Translations under genes and position numbers: made by a program
Shown: positions 48,779-59,230 of the stretch, one piece after another
Layout of the letters: each line of letters begins with the position of its first letter
Numbering within the stretch: the first letter of the stretch is position 1
Assembly (NCBI GenBank): GCA_037962975.1
Contig: CM075669.1
Span: forward strand, 113,352,501-113,416,500
Origin: Clitoria ternatea
Taxonomy: Eukaryota > Streptophyta > Magnoliopsida > Fabales > Fabaceae
Direction of reading: 5' to 3'
Length of the DNA: 64,000 bases
The notes under the pieces: generated by a model
Told to the model about the DNA's origin: nothing
The model's database searches: none
What the model saw: only the letters and a program-made list of their open reading frames with translations

Positions 48779-49620
48779 TTCGAGTGAATAATGTCTAAAA
48801 TAAGACTTTCTGAGTGAATAAAAGAATCGGTTTCCGAGTGAAGGTTATGTTTCCGAGTGACCGAGAGAAATTCCGAGTGATGGTTATATTTTCGAGTGAA
48901 GTATGACCGAGAGAAACACTTCCGAGTGGAGTCCTGGCCTCGGAGACATTTTGAGCGAAGTGTGTTCGAGAGAACCACTTCTAGGTGAAAGGATCCGAGT
49001 GACTTGTCTTCCAATGACTCGTTTCTGAGTCAAACGTCTTTGAATGACTCGTTTCCGAGTCAAACGCCTTCGAGTGCCTCATTCCCAAATGAAACATCTC
49101 CGAGTGAACGTTTCCGAGAGAAGTACTTCCAACCGAAGAAAAGCTAATTCTGAATGAGTACTTCTCCGACCAAGATGTGTCCGAGTAGTGAATTTCCGAG
49201 TGGGTTAGTTCAAAGTTGAGTGTAACTTTCCGAGTGCAGCACTTCCATGTGGGATGGCACCGAGTGAGATAACACCAAGTGATACCTTTCCGATTCCCGT
49301 GTGACATGTCACCGATTGAGGTTACCAAGTGAATCATTTTTAGTGAGAGTACATCTGGACAGAGACTATAACTCCGAGTGAGAAATATTTTAGAGTGAAG
49401 AAATTCAGTCCGGGAAAATATCCGAGTGGATCCATTCGGAAAGGAAAAGTGGCTTTGAAAGAATACTTCAGGCAGATATATATAAATCCGAGTGAGATAA
49501 TTCTGATGAGTCCGGATGAGACCGTCATTCCGAGGAAGGAAAAGCTGACCGAGTGTTTAACGCAGAAACATGTCCGAGCAAATTCCCTTCCGAGTGGAGC
49601 AGTTCTGAACTAAGAGACTC
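48779..49620 (+). repeat. Irregular CCGAGTGA array in LTR D
   Basis: Roughly 30 copies of (t)tccgagtga and variants such as ccgagaga and cgagtgga, at irregular 10-40-bp spacing. A sparser set is present in LTR C (47380-47870). Confidence 0.88.
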
Positions 49621-50608
49621 TGATGAATTCTTCTCGGAATGACCAGTAGAGTTCCAGATGGAAAATATACTAACCGGTAGAGTTCCAATCAGCAAATACA
49701 CTGACCGGTAGAGTTCCAGTCTGCAAATATCCCTAGAATACCAAACCAGTGTCAGAATTAATCTTTTACACCAATCATGTCGTTTTGAATATATTTTAAT
49801 ATATCTACTCCAATCATACAAGCTGGCAGCAGAAATGATCAAAATACAGCTCACTTCTTATCAAAAACCTCTATTATTTCCATAATTGATGCACCTAACC
49901 TCCAGTCACGAGAAAGCTTGTCTCCCACTTGTCTTATACATTATTTAATCAATACCACACCTTTTCCAAGTCTGAATTCTCAGAACAAACCAAAAATTAG
50001 TAAAGTCTCTCTTTCTCATTTCCTTCTCTACGTACAAGCCACTCTGATTCGAAGCTAGGGCAGTAATAAGAAAATGTTTTTCAACCAATCTAAGACCCTT
50101 CATCAAGGTAAGAGGGGATAGGGTTATGAATAAATATGAAATGGGTAGAATTGTATGCTGTTCTAGGATTCCAGATTTATTTGCGTAACTTGTTGCTCAA
50201 TTGCGAAGCTGAAAACATGTGAATTTGATTCTTACTTCTTCATCAAAGTTGTAGATCTTTTTGTTATGTGAATTTTAAGACTTGAACCGACTGATTTGGA
50301 TATGAATAGCATGAGTTATAGCCAAAATACTATAGCATGTCTGTTTGGAATACGTATCTTTTATTTTGTGTATATATTAATATTCTGGGAATTATACATA
50401 CGTTTTTAGACTTTAATGTCTTCACAAAAGTTGTAGATATTTAGGTTATGGATCTATAGAAAGTGGTTTCAAGTTAAAAGAATGTTTGTAGCTCTAGTTA
50501 TGTGAAAACCCAAGTTCTGGGAATCGGATTTGGAGGGATTTTGCTGAATGAAAACCCAAGTGTTGGGGAGCCTTGCCAAGTGAGCAAGCGTAAGCTCGGC
50601 TCTGGAAG

Positions 50609-51122
50609 TTTTTCGCTTAGGCGAGGAGGTCTCGCCCAAACGAGTAATGGGTAATTTAGATACTGGCCGAATTTCGCTGGAGCGAATGGCCTCGGTGGAG
50701 GTGCTCGCTCGAGCGAGTCGGTATTGAATTCGGTTCTGGACGATTTTCGCCCACGCTCGCTGGCTCCGCCCAAGCGAGGCTTGTGTGTCTCGCTCAAGCG
50801 AGTCGGAATTCGCTTGAGAGAAGTGACCCCCTGTAACTCCCTTTCTCTTTTAGCACTTGGTTTTCACTCACTTCGCTGGGGCAAATGCCATCCTCAAGAC
50901 CCTTCGCTCGGCCGAATTCTGCCCAGTGGCTAATTCCCCTCGCCCTCGCTCAGGCGAGACCCCATTCGCCTGGGCGGATTTCATCTAGTAGCCAAACACT
51001 GATACTGGGGCAAGCTCGCCTGAGCGAGGTTCACTCTCGCCTAAGCGAGAATTTCCCAGAAACCGATTGCCATACAGAAGGGACTCTCGCTTGAGCGAGA
51101 ACCCATCCCGCCTGAGCGAGAT
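50609..51122 (+). repeat. TCGCTCAAGCGA-type palindrome cluster in LTR D
   Basis: About a dozen copies, for example ttcgcttaggcgagg (50609), tcgctcgagcgagt (50703), tctcgctcaagcgag (50788), ctcgctcaggcgag (50944), attcgcctgggcgg (50964), ctcgcctgagcgag (51015), tctcgcctaagcgaga (51034), tctcgcttgagcgaga (51085) and cccgcctgagcgag (51107). Confidence 0.9.
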
Positions 51123-51835
51123 TATCAGAAAAACATGCAGAATGTAGAATTTGGACAACACAACTGTCAAAACTCCATTCAAACTCCATTCAAACTCCAT
51201 TCAAAACTCCATATCAATATCATCCTACTAGCCAATTAAAACTTAAAAAAAAAGATTTGATTTGCTCACGTTATGGTTGTTTTACTAACGTATATTGCTG
51301 TTGTAAAATGCTGAAACTTACCTATAATAGTTATTATGGATGAAAATGATATTTTTCATATAAGTAATGATCTATTATTGAATTATTGAGGGATTATTGA
51401 TTATTATGGATGTTATTGAGTGTCCTATACATGACATACAGTATATATATATATTTTTGTCATGAATGATTATGAATGACTAAATTAATGTATACATGAA
51501 TGCCTTGTGATTTATTGAGATATGTTGTTAAAACAGTAAATCCATGATTCTGAAAATTATTATATGTGATGTGTCCTTTGAGGACTTGTGGTTTTCCAAG
51601 TGTTTATGGAAATATTAATATCATGGTATGTTTAATCGATAAAGAGAACTAAAGGCATTGATGCATCATAAGCATTTGGACGCACCATGGAATTTAGGGG
51701 TTCCATGATTGCCTACCTTGGCGGGGGGTTACTCTATGATGAGTTAAAGCCCTATTTTCGCAGGAGCCATGAGGGTGTAGGGATTCATGGTTATGCAAAT
51801 TCCTACTTGTGTACTTATTTTCGCAGGAGCCATGA

Positions 51836-54476
51836 TGTAACATCCCCGTTTTAAAATTTAGTGCTGAATAAAGAATGAACCATTAAGATTTGATTTTTTT
51901 TTAACTAAGAAATAAATGTTAATTGCATTTAACTACTTAAGATTAAGCCATTAAAATAGTGGTGGTCAGGGGATGGGGTGGAGTGCACGTGACTGCTGGG
52001 CACGCACTCTCCCATCCCACTCTTCTTTTACTGTGCGCATGCACATATGTATATATATAAGCGTGAGCCTTGGTGATAAACGCACTGACTCTTTCTTCAG
52101 ACTCCCTTCTCCGTCACTTCATTCTCTGCCTTTTCTCTTCGTCTTCATCTTTCTTCTTCTTCCATCTTACTCTTCGCTCCTGGAGATCTTGATTCCAGTA
52201 CTGAAGAACAGACTACACTCCATCCCAGAATCAGGAGCAGAATACGACAAAACCAAGGAAGACCGGACGAACCAGGAGAAGGACATCGGACCCAACAACA
52301 AGAACGGAAAAGGTTTCTGAGGATTCTTCTAAAGGTAGGGGGCGCTTGCATGTCGAATGCATGGTCTAAGAACGGTACCGGATGAATGTACTGCTGAGTG
52401 CGGGTGTGTGTGTGTGTGCATGTTTTTATAATCATTAGAACTGATGCTGTGCATGTGTGCATGTATTCACAATTACTAAAACTGAAGCATGATTTGAGAT
52501 TCTGATAGTGATTTTCGTGGTGATGGCGTAGTCTGCTCGTGGATGATAATGATGATCTATTTTGTTGTCACTATGAAAAGTATGTATGTGCATGTTCTTA
52601 TTCGGATTGCTCAATGTTGTTAGTCTGATGACCGATTGTAACATGCGCTGGTGTGACTGACTGAATGATGACGAGCAGTGGAGGATATTCGTTCTTGCTT
52701 AATGACTATGGTAATGTGTTCATGGTGCGATGATGTGTAATAATGAATGTGTTAGTTGCATGAGTAAGAGTGGGGTGACCCATGGAAGGTCAAGAACCCC
52801 AAGGGAAATGACTTCCAGTTACCAACCCTGGCTAGATCCCAATAGAGCTCGTGGTAGCCGTTGGAGCTAGAGAAGTGAGTCTCGAGACGCCGTGGGGGGC
52901 CGGTGCCACCTGGTAAGAGCTGAGGGACGAGGGGCCAAAAGAAAAAGGGGGCTGTAACTGAGAGTCTTTTCCCGAGTCGGATCCGCAGGCATGCATATAG
53001 AAATAAGGCTGATTGTGGTGATGTATAAATCTATGTATGTGCATGTGTATGGTTTTGAATGCATGAATATATATTTAGATGTGGAACAAACTCTGTGAAT
53101 TATGTGTGTCATGAATGTTGTTTGAATTGTATGAATTTGGTTGCTTGAGAAAGGTTGAATGATAGCAGGAGCGTGTACTGACGCTGATACCGAGTCTGTG
53201 AGTATCATTTTACATGTAAAAGCTCACCCCTGCAGTGGCCATTTTCAGTGAATGTCTCTCGTGAGGAGAATCAGAAGCAGAGCTGGAATGCTGGGCGGAG
53301 TGCTGATGCATTTCGAAGGTTTAATTAAGGCGTTGTTAGATGAAGCCCGGACTGGCTCATACCGGATACTAATGTTTTGGGGATAAATAGAACTTTACGG
53401 GCAAGGAGAAGTCCAATTTTGTATTGTAAATATTGACGTGCACTTTCATGTATATATATAGATGTATGGTTTTGGTGTGTGTGATGCTAGGTGCTGCCTT
53501 GTTTTATAATTGTGCTTTAATAGATACGCAGGGATAGTATGATTGAGCAGGCTATAGCCAAGTCAGAGTAAATTGAGAATTGTCTTAGGAAAACTTATGT
53601 CGGATACGTTGGGCGGAGTCGTACCCCGCCCGAAGTGTGGGAGCAATTCGCCCAAGCGCGAGGACTCACGCTGAAGCGAGTAATTACCAGAGCAAGATAT
53701 CGACCATTATCCTTTCCTATCCGTTGCGATACTGACGTAATCCGGACCCCGGTGTTGAACCCCGGATTTGGGCATTATGGCTAAGTCCGCCCAGGCGTTG
53801 TCATAATTAGTTGAGCTGGGTGGAATAGGTTCAGATCCCTCTTTTCTCCACAACCTACTAACGTATATGTACCCTGTAACTTCCCATTTTTCGGAGTGAA
53901 AGGCGAGTGTGAGGATTTACTTAGTGAACCCTTGTCCATACCCGATGGAGGAAATTACCTTGTAGTTGTGTTAAAAAGGCGTTATGTAGATTTCGTTTAG
54001 GCGGCGTCATACCTCACCCAAGTAACTAGGATAGCCCGCCCAAGATAAATATACCCCGCCTAGCCAAGTAGGATGATTCTATCTTCGCCTTTCCACCAAA
54101 TGCTAAGCGTGTGAATGTATTAACATAATTCCCTTATTTATTCCTCCTGTTGAGTGACCAGTATTTCTTGAAGGGAAGCCTCAGTGCGAAATCTCCTCTA
54201 TCCGCTGCCGTATTACCATACTCCGCCTGGACGGTGTAAGACCCTGTCTGAGCGAATAAACGGTGTTGTGCAATCCGCCCTAGTGTTGGTGCGTTACGAT
54301 AAACCCATCGAGCCGACCTCAGTTTTTAGCTTCCCTGTAGGTTGCTTTATGCGCGTAAATGTTCTTAGTTTTCCCCATTGCCTGCTCCCTTCTACATCAA
54401 ATGTTACGTGACTGTTTTTGTGAAAAATTTTCTCATATTTTGGGATTTATTAGTTGCAAATAATTAGGGTGTTACA
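51836..54476 (+). repeat. 5' LTR of chromovirus B
   Basis: tgtaacatcccc to gggtgttaca. TATA box, CT-rich leader with a 115-codon open frame (51973-52320) that is unlikely to be a real protein, donor-like site, GC-rich block (52769-53000) and CGCC-type palindromes (53610-54300). The 3' ~1.25 kb is homologous to LTR A; the 5' part is not. Confidence 0.95.
52050..52060 (+). promoter_or_regulatory. TATA box of chromovirus B 5' LTR
   Basis: tatatatataa, 215 bp into the LTR, followed by a CT-rich leader. Transcription would be expected to begin near 52080-52095. The same site occurs at 59445-59455 in the 3' LTR. Confidence 0.6.
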
Positions 54477-54754
54477 TTTTGGTATCAGAGCGGACCGAAA
54501 GGTCCAAGGCCAAAGTATGCTTACCAAGTGTAAGCGGTGGTGTTTGTGTCTTTTTGATTGAATGGTTGAAATTGTTCTGATGCTGGTTGACTTGATTGAT
54601 GATTGTCTTGAAGACAAGGGGGTTGTTTTCCCCTGGTCCGATTGTGTGTATGACTTAGGCGAATGACATAATGTGCTAAGTTATTAATTGTTGGACTAAT
54701 AACTAGATCGGTAGTAAGTGGCTCCGTATACTTATCCTTAAATGTCAATTTCAG
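52335..54754 (+). other. Putative leader intron of chromovirus B
   Basis: Donor-like aaag/gtaggggg at 52334-52335, acceptor-like gtcaatttcag ending 54754, and the gag ATG eight bases later at 54763. The 2420-bp segment includes the GC-rich block, the palindromes, the LTR end and the primer site. Splicing is inferred from the motifs and from their conservation in A. Confidence 0.4.
54480..54491 (+). other. Primer-binding site of chromovirus B (tRNA-iMet)
   Basis: tggtatcagagc, three bases after the 5' LTR end. Confidence 0.93.
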
Positions 54755-54762
54755 GATAAGGA

Positions 54763-57700
54763 ATGGCGCATCGTCAAAGTATGGAGGCTATAGCCACAGC
54801 ATTCCAACGCTTTGCTGATGTGTTTGAAAGGCAAGGCCAAACTCAACCTGAGGATGGCCATGTGCTGGACCGCTTCCTGAAGAGGAAGCCGAGTGAATTC
54901 TTAGGAGGACGGAACCCTGAGGTGGCGTTCAAGTGGACTCAGGAATTAGAGAGAATTTTTAGGGGTCTTCGCTGTACCGAAACCCAGAAGGTGGAATGCG
55001 CAGTATATATGCTGCGAGATGAAGCGGAGAATTGGTGGAAGATAGTCAGGAGCCGATTCCCCGAAGATGACAATCAACTGACGTGGAACGATTTCAAGGC
55101 CTGCTTCCTAGACAAATACTTTCCCGACACAGTGCGGAGTCGGAAAGAGCTGGGGTTTATGGAGTTAAAACAGGGTTCCATGACTGTGGAAGAATACGCG
55201 ACCAGATTTGAAGAATTGTGCCTTTTCTATCCGCCCTTCCAGCAGCCGGGAACGGAGCACTCCAAGTGTCTTAAGTTTGAGAACGGACTGAGATCGGATA
55301 TCAAGAGGGCCTGCAGATACCATGAAATCCGGAGTTTCCCTGCCTTAGTGAACAAATGTAGAATATTCGAGGAGGATGACAGGGCCCATTCGGGCCAGTG
55401 CAGCAGAGCCAACCAACACCTGAGGCCCCAGCAATCACGTTTCAAGAGGCCAGGGAACGTGAGGAGGAATGAACCCTTCACCAGATATCAGAACCATAAT
55501 GACCGAGGGAGACAGATGAGTGGGCGACCAAGGTATGGCGGATGCTTTAAATGTGGCGGTGATCATTTTGCTAAGGAATGCAATGATACAAATGTTAAAT
55601 GCTACCACTGCGGAGAGAAGGGACACGTTCGCCCGGACTGCCCCCAACTCCGCCAGGCAAACACCAATGTGCGTCAAGGAGGATTTCAAGATCGAACCAG
55701 AGTGAATGATAACCAACGACCTGGTGGCAGAGGCAACGGAACCAGAAGAAATATGATGCATGCCCCGAACAGTCGAGAGAGGAACACCGGCCCAACAGCG
55801 ACAGGAAGGATCTACACCATCAATGCAGAGGATGTTGCACCAGCAAACGATCTAGTACAATGTAAGTGCTCACTTGGAATGAATACGCTTAATGTTGTTT
55901 TCGATTCGGGAGCAACCCATTCTTTTATAGCTGACGAGTGCGTGAAACGGTTGAAGCTACCAACTGTGTCTATGAACCGGACTTTAGAAGTGGCCAGCCC
56001 CACTGGCCCTAGTGTGTTCACATCGTCAATATGTAAGAATGTAGCATTTGAGTTGTATGATCGGAGTTTCACCTTCGATCTGATTTGCATGCCCTTAAAG
56101 GGTCTTGATATTGTGCTTGGAATAGATTGGCTTTCAGCCAATAAGGTATTAGTAGATTGTAGAAACCGAGAGATAGTTTTCCCAAAGCAACCCACTGAAG
56201 ATGGCGCGGCACAAGGTATAACCCAACTATTTATAATGCTTTGTCTAACCAAAGATGAGAATGAGCCCCTAGTGAACGAAATTCCGGTTGTCTGTGAATT
56301 CCCAGAAGTGTTCCCAGAGGACGTCCCGAGTGTGCCTCCCAATAGAGAAGTTGAATTCTCTATAGACTTGATCCCTGGAGCCGAACCGGTCTCCAGTGCA
56401 CCCTACAGAATGTCCTCAACTGAATTGGTAGAGTTGAAGAAACAAGTAGATGAGTTACTTGAGAAGCAGTTCATTAGGCCAAGCGTGTCACCATGGGGCG
56501 CACCTGTGCTACTTGTTAAGAAGAAGGATGGCAGCATGAGACTTTGTATAGATTATCGACAGCTTAACAAACTCACAATCAAGAATCGATACCCACTGCC
56601 TAGAATTGATGATTTAATTGACCAGCTGCGTGGAGCCTCAGTCTTCTCAAAAATCGACTTACGATCGGGATATCACCAAATCCGAGTGAAGGACTCGGAC
56701 ATTCCTAAAACTGCCTTTAGGACTAGGTATGGTCACTATGAGTATGTAGTGATGCCGTTCGGTGTGACAAACGCCCCTGCTGTTTTCATGAATTACATGA
56801 ACAGCATATTCCATTCCTTCTTAGATCGGTTTGTTGTTGTCTTCATCGATGATATTCTAGTTTATTCTAAGACATCGGAGGAGCACGAAGGACATCTCAG
56901 GACGGTACTCCAGGTGTTGAAGGAGAAGCAATTGTTTGCAAAGCTTTCAAAGTGCGAATTTTGGATGGATGAGATCCACTTCCTCGGGCATGTGATCTCC
57001 AAGCGAGGCGTCTCGGTGGATCCTGCGAAGGTAGCTGCTGTAATAGCGTGGGAGAGGCCCAAATCGATCTCGGAAATAAGGAGTTTTATGGGCTTGGCAG
57101 GTTATTATAGAAGGTTCATCGAAGGTTTTTCTAAGTTAGCATTACCTCTGACTAAATTGACTCGGAAGAACGTTCCTTTTGTGTGGAGTCCGGAGTGTGA
57201 GAGCAGCTTCCAAGAGCTGAAGAATAAGTTGACAACTGCTCCGGTGTTAGCATTACCTGAGTTACGAGAAAGCTTCGTGGTCTATTGTGACGCGTCCGGA
57301 CTCGGATTAGGATGTGTACTCATGCAGAAAGATCGAGTGATAGCATATGCCTCTCGACAATTGAGACCCCACGAACAACATTATCCGACCCATGACTTGG
57401 AGTTAGCAGCAGTAGTTTTTGCATTGAAAATCTGGAGGCATTACTTGTACGGATCCAAATTTGAAGTGTACAGCGATCATAAGAGCCTTAAATATCTATT
57501 CGACCAAAAGGAGCTGAACATGAGGCAGAGAAGATGGATTGAGTTTTTGAAGGACTATGAGTTCGAGTTGAAATACCACCCAGGTAAGGCAAATGTCGTA
57601 GCAGACGCATTGAGTCGAAAATCCCTCCACATAGCAGCCATGATGGCAAAAGAAGTTGAGTTATTGGAGCGGTTTCGAGACATGAACTTGCATGTTGACG

Positions 57701-59193
57701 CCCCTTCCTCTCAGAAGATGACAATCGGTACGTTGAAGATTGCCAACGAGTTCTTAAAATCCATGTACGAACAGCAACAGGCGGACTCTTACCTAGCTGA
57801 AATGAAGGAAATTCAGGCTAAAGGAAAGGATTTATCCTTGGCAGAAGGGTCAGATGGGATCTTCCGGGTGAGGAACAGAATATACATACCAAGTGAAGGA
57901 AGATTGAGAAGAATGGTGCTTGATGAAGCCCACAAAAGCCTACTCAGCATTCACCCAGGAACCACGAAGATGTACCACGACTTGAGGAGACAGTTTTGGT
58001 GGCCCGGACTAAAGAAGGATGTGGCGGAGTACGTGGCCCGGTGTATCACTTGTCAGAAATCGAAGGTAGAGCACCAAAAACCGTACGGTGCAATGCAGCC
58101 TCTAGAAATCCCCGTGTGGAAATGGGACTCGATTGCGATGGATTTTATCATGGGATTACCCAAAAACCGAGCGGGCCATGATGCCATTTGGGTCATTGTT
58201 GACAGGTTGACGAAGAGTGCACACTTCTTACCTGTAAATATGAAGTACCCATTGCATAAATTGGCTCGAATCTACATTCAAGAAGTTATTCGACTGCATG
58301 GTATACCTACTTCCATCGTCTCAGATAGGGACCCTAGATTTACGTCCAGATTTTGGACTAGCTTGCATCAAGAACTGGGGACGAAGCTTTGGCTTAGTTC
58401 TGCCTACCACCCCCAATCGGATGGACAATCCGAGCGAACGATTCAGAGTCTAGAAGACTTATTGAGAGCGTGTGTGTTAGAGTACGGTGGGGACTGGGAG
58501 CAGTATCTTCCCTTGATCGAGTTTACGTACAACAACAGCCATCATCACAGCATTGGCATGGCACCTTACGAGGCATTATATGGGCGTAGATGCCGAACCC
58601 CACTCTGCTGGTCGGAAACGGGTGAAAGTCTACTATTGGGACCAGACATCGTGAAGCAAACCACAAAACAGATCCGAGTGATAAGGGAGAAGATGAAAGC
58701 ATCACAAGACAGGCAGAAGAGCTACGATGACAAGCGCATCAAGCCATTGGAATTTCAAGTCGGAGATCGAGTGTTTCTGAGAACCTCTCCGAGTAAAGGA
58801 GTTGGACGAGCCTTAAAAAGTGGGAAGTTAAGCCCTCGCTACATCGGACCTTATGAGGTAGTAGAACGGATTGGCTCCGTGGCATACCGCCTCGCGTTAC
58901 CAACTCACTTGTCCCGATTACACAACGTTTTTCATGTGTCTCAGCTAAGGAAGTATTTGCATGACCCCAGCCACACGATGCCTGACGACGAGGTAGAAAT
59001 TAAGGAAGACCTAACCACTGTGACTACACCGGTTGGAATCGTGGATCAATCGGTAAAACTCTTAAGAAACAAGAACGTAAGGCTGGTTAAGGTAGAGTGG
59101 CAGCAAGGCAAGATCACCTCCTACACGTGGGAACGCGAAGACGCCATGCAACAGCAGTACCCCGAATTGTTTACCTACGTAAGTACCGACTGA
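54763..59193 (+). CDS. Chromovirus B gag-pol polyprotein, intact (1476 aa)
   Basis: A single open frame encodes every activity for retrotransposition by an LTR element. Gag capsid lies at about residues 20-200, with two CCHC knuckles CFKCGGDHFAKEC (261) and CYHCGEKGHVRPDC (280). The protease active site is FDSGATHSF (Asp 381). RT includes YRQLNKLTIKNRYPLPRIDD and the catalytic FIDD near 694-697. RNase H has CDASGLGLG (Asp 843). The integrase HHCC finger (HPGTTKMYHDL at 1064, CITCQ at 1094) is followed by a D,D-35-E core at Asp 1127, Asp 1188 and Glu 1224. A chromodomain-like tail (VKVEWQQG, YTWEREDAM) ends near 1470. The start is supported by eight-base spacing from the acceptor-like site and by the aligned ATG in A. 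No lesion is visible. Gag and pol share one frame, as usual for this clade. Confidence 0.96.
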   Translation: MAHRQSMEAIATAFQRFADVFERQGQTQPEDGHVLDRFLKRKPSEFLGGRNPEVAFKWTQELERIFRGLRCTETQKVECAVYMLRDEAENWWKIVRSRFPEDDNQLTWNDFKACFLDKYFPDTVRSRKELGFMELKQGSMTVEEYATRFEELCLFYPPFQQPGTEHSKCLKFENGLRSDIKRACRYHEIRSFPALVNKCRIFEEDDRAHSGQCSRANQHLRPQQSRFKRPGNVRRNEPFTRYQNHNDRGRQMSGRPRYGGCFKCGGDHFAKECNDTNVKCYHCGEKGHVRPDCPQLRQANTNVRQGGFQDRTRVNDNQRPGGRGNGTRRNMMHAPNSRERNTGPTATGRIYTINAEDVAPANDLVQCKCSLGMNTLNVVFDSGATHSFIADECVKRLKLPTVSMNRTLEVASPTGPSVFTSSICKNVAFELYDRSFTFDLICMPLKGLDIVLGIDWLSANKVLVDCRNREIVFPKQPTEDGAAQGITQLFIMLCLTKDENEPLVNEIPVVCEFPEVFPEDVPSVPPNREVEFSIDLIPGAEPVSSAPYRMSSTELVELKKQVDELLEKQFIRPSVSPWGAPVLLVKKKDGSMRLCIDYRQLNKLTIKNRYPLPRIDDLIDQLRGASVFSKIDLRSGYHQIRVKDSDIPKTAFRTRYGHYEYVVMPFGVTNAPAVFMNYMNSIFHSFLDRFVVVFIDDILVYSKTSEEHEGHLRTVLQVLKEKQLFAKLSKCEFWMDEIHFLGHVISKRGVSVDPAKVAAVIAWERPKSISEIRSFMGLAGYYRRFIEGFSKLALPLTKLTRKNVPFVWSPECESSFQELKNKLTTAPVLALPELRESFVVYCDASGLGLGCVLMQKDRVIAYASRQLRPHEQHYPTHDLELAAVVFALKIWRHYLYGSKFEVYSDHKSLKYLFDQKELNMRQRRWIEFLKDYEFELKYHPGKANVVADALSRKSLHIAAMMAKEVELLERFRDMNLHVDAPSSQKMTIGTLKIANEFLKSMYEQQQADSYLAEMKEIQAKGKDLSLAEGSDGIFRVRNRIYIPSEGRLRRMVLDEAHKSLLSIHPGTTKMYHDLRRQFWWPGLKKDVAEYVARCITCQKSKVEHQKPYGAMQPLEIPVWKWDSIAMDFIMGLPKNRAGHDAIWVIVDRLTKSAHFLPVNMKYPLHKLARIYIQEVIRLHGIPTSIVSDRDPRFTSRFWTSLHQELGTKLWLSSAYHPQSDGQSERTIQSLEDLLRACVLEYGGDWEQYLPLIEFTYNNSHHHSIGMAPYEALYGRRCRTPLCWSETGESLLLGPDIVKQTTKQIRVIREKMKASQDRQKSYDDKRIKPLEFQVGDRVFLRTSPSKGVGRALKSGKLSPRYIGPYEVVERIGSVAYRLALPTHLSRLHNVFHVSQLRKYLHDPSHTMPDDEVEIKEDLTTVTTPVGIVDQSVKLLRNKNVRLVKVEWQQGKITSYTWEREDAMQQQYPELFTYVSTD

Positions 59194-59230
59194 ATTTCGG
59201 GGACGAAATTCTTTTTCAGTGGGGGAGAAC
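59192..59230 (+). other. Hairpin and polypurine tract of chromovirus B
   Basis: The inverted repeat gaatttc-ggggac-gaaattc (59192-59211) overlaps the pol stop codon, and cagtgggggagaac (59217-59230) directly precedes the 3' LTR. Both are conserved in A. The purine tract primes plus-strand DNA synthesis; the role of the hairpin is unknown to me. Confidence 0.85.

Larger units (their letters stand above)
48706..51835 (+). mobile_element. Ty3 element D, first part of its 5' LTR
   Basis: It starts tgtaacatcc at 48706 within the leader of C. The LTR is split by element B at 51836 and resumes at 61879, ending 62482 (about 3.73 kb in total). It holds the ccgagtga array (48779-49620), a donor-like aag/gtaagagg at 50107-50108, a TCGCTCAAGCGA palindrome cluster (50609-51122) and the first two copies of a 63-bp repeat (51768, 51831). 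Confidence 0.75.

Noticed and set aside
51973..52320. 115-codon frame in LTR B (also 59368-59715)
   Set aside because: Covers the TATA box and CT-rich leader. Composition follows the nucleotide bias, and its start lies upstream of the expected transcription start.
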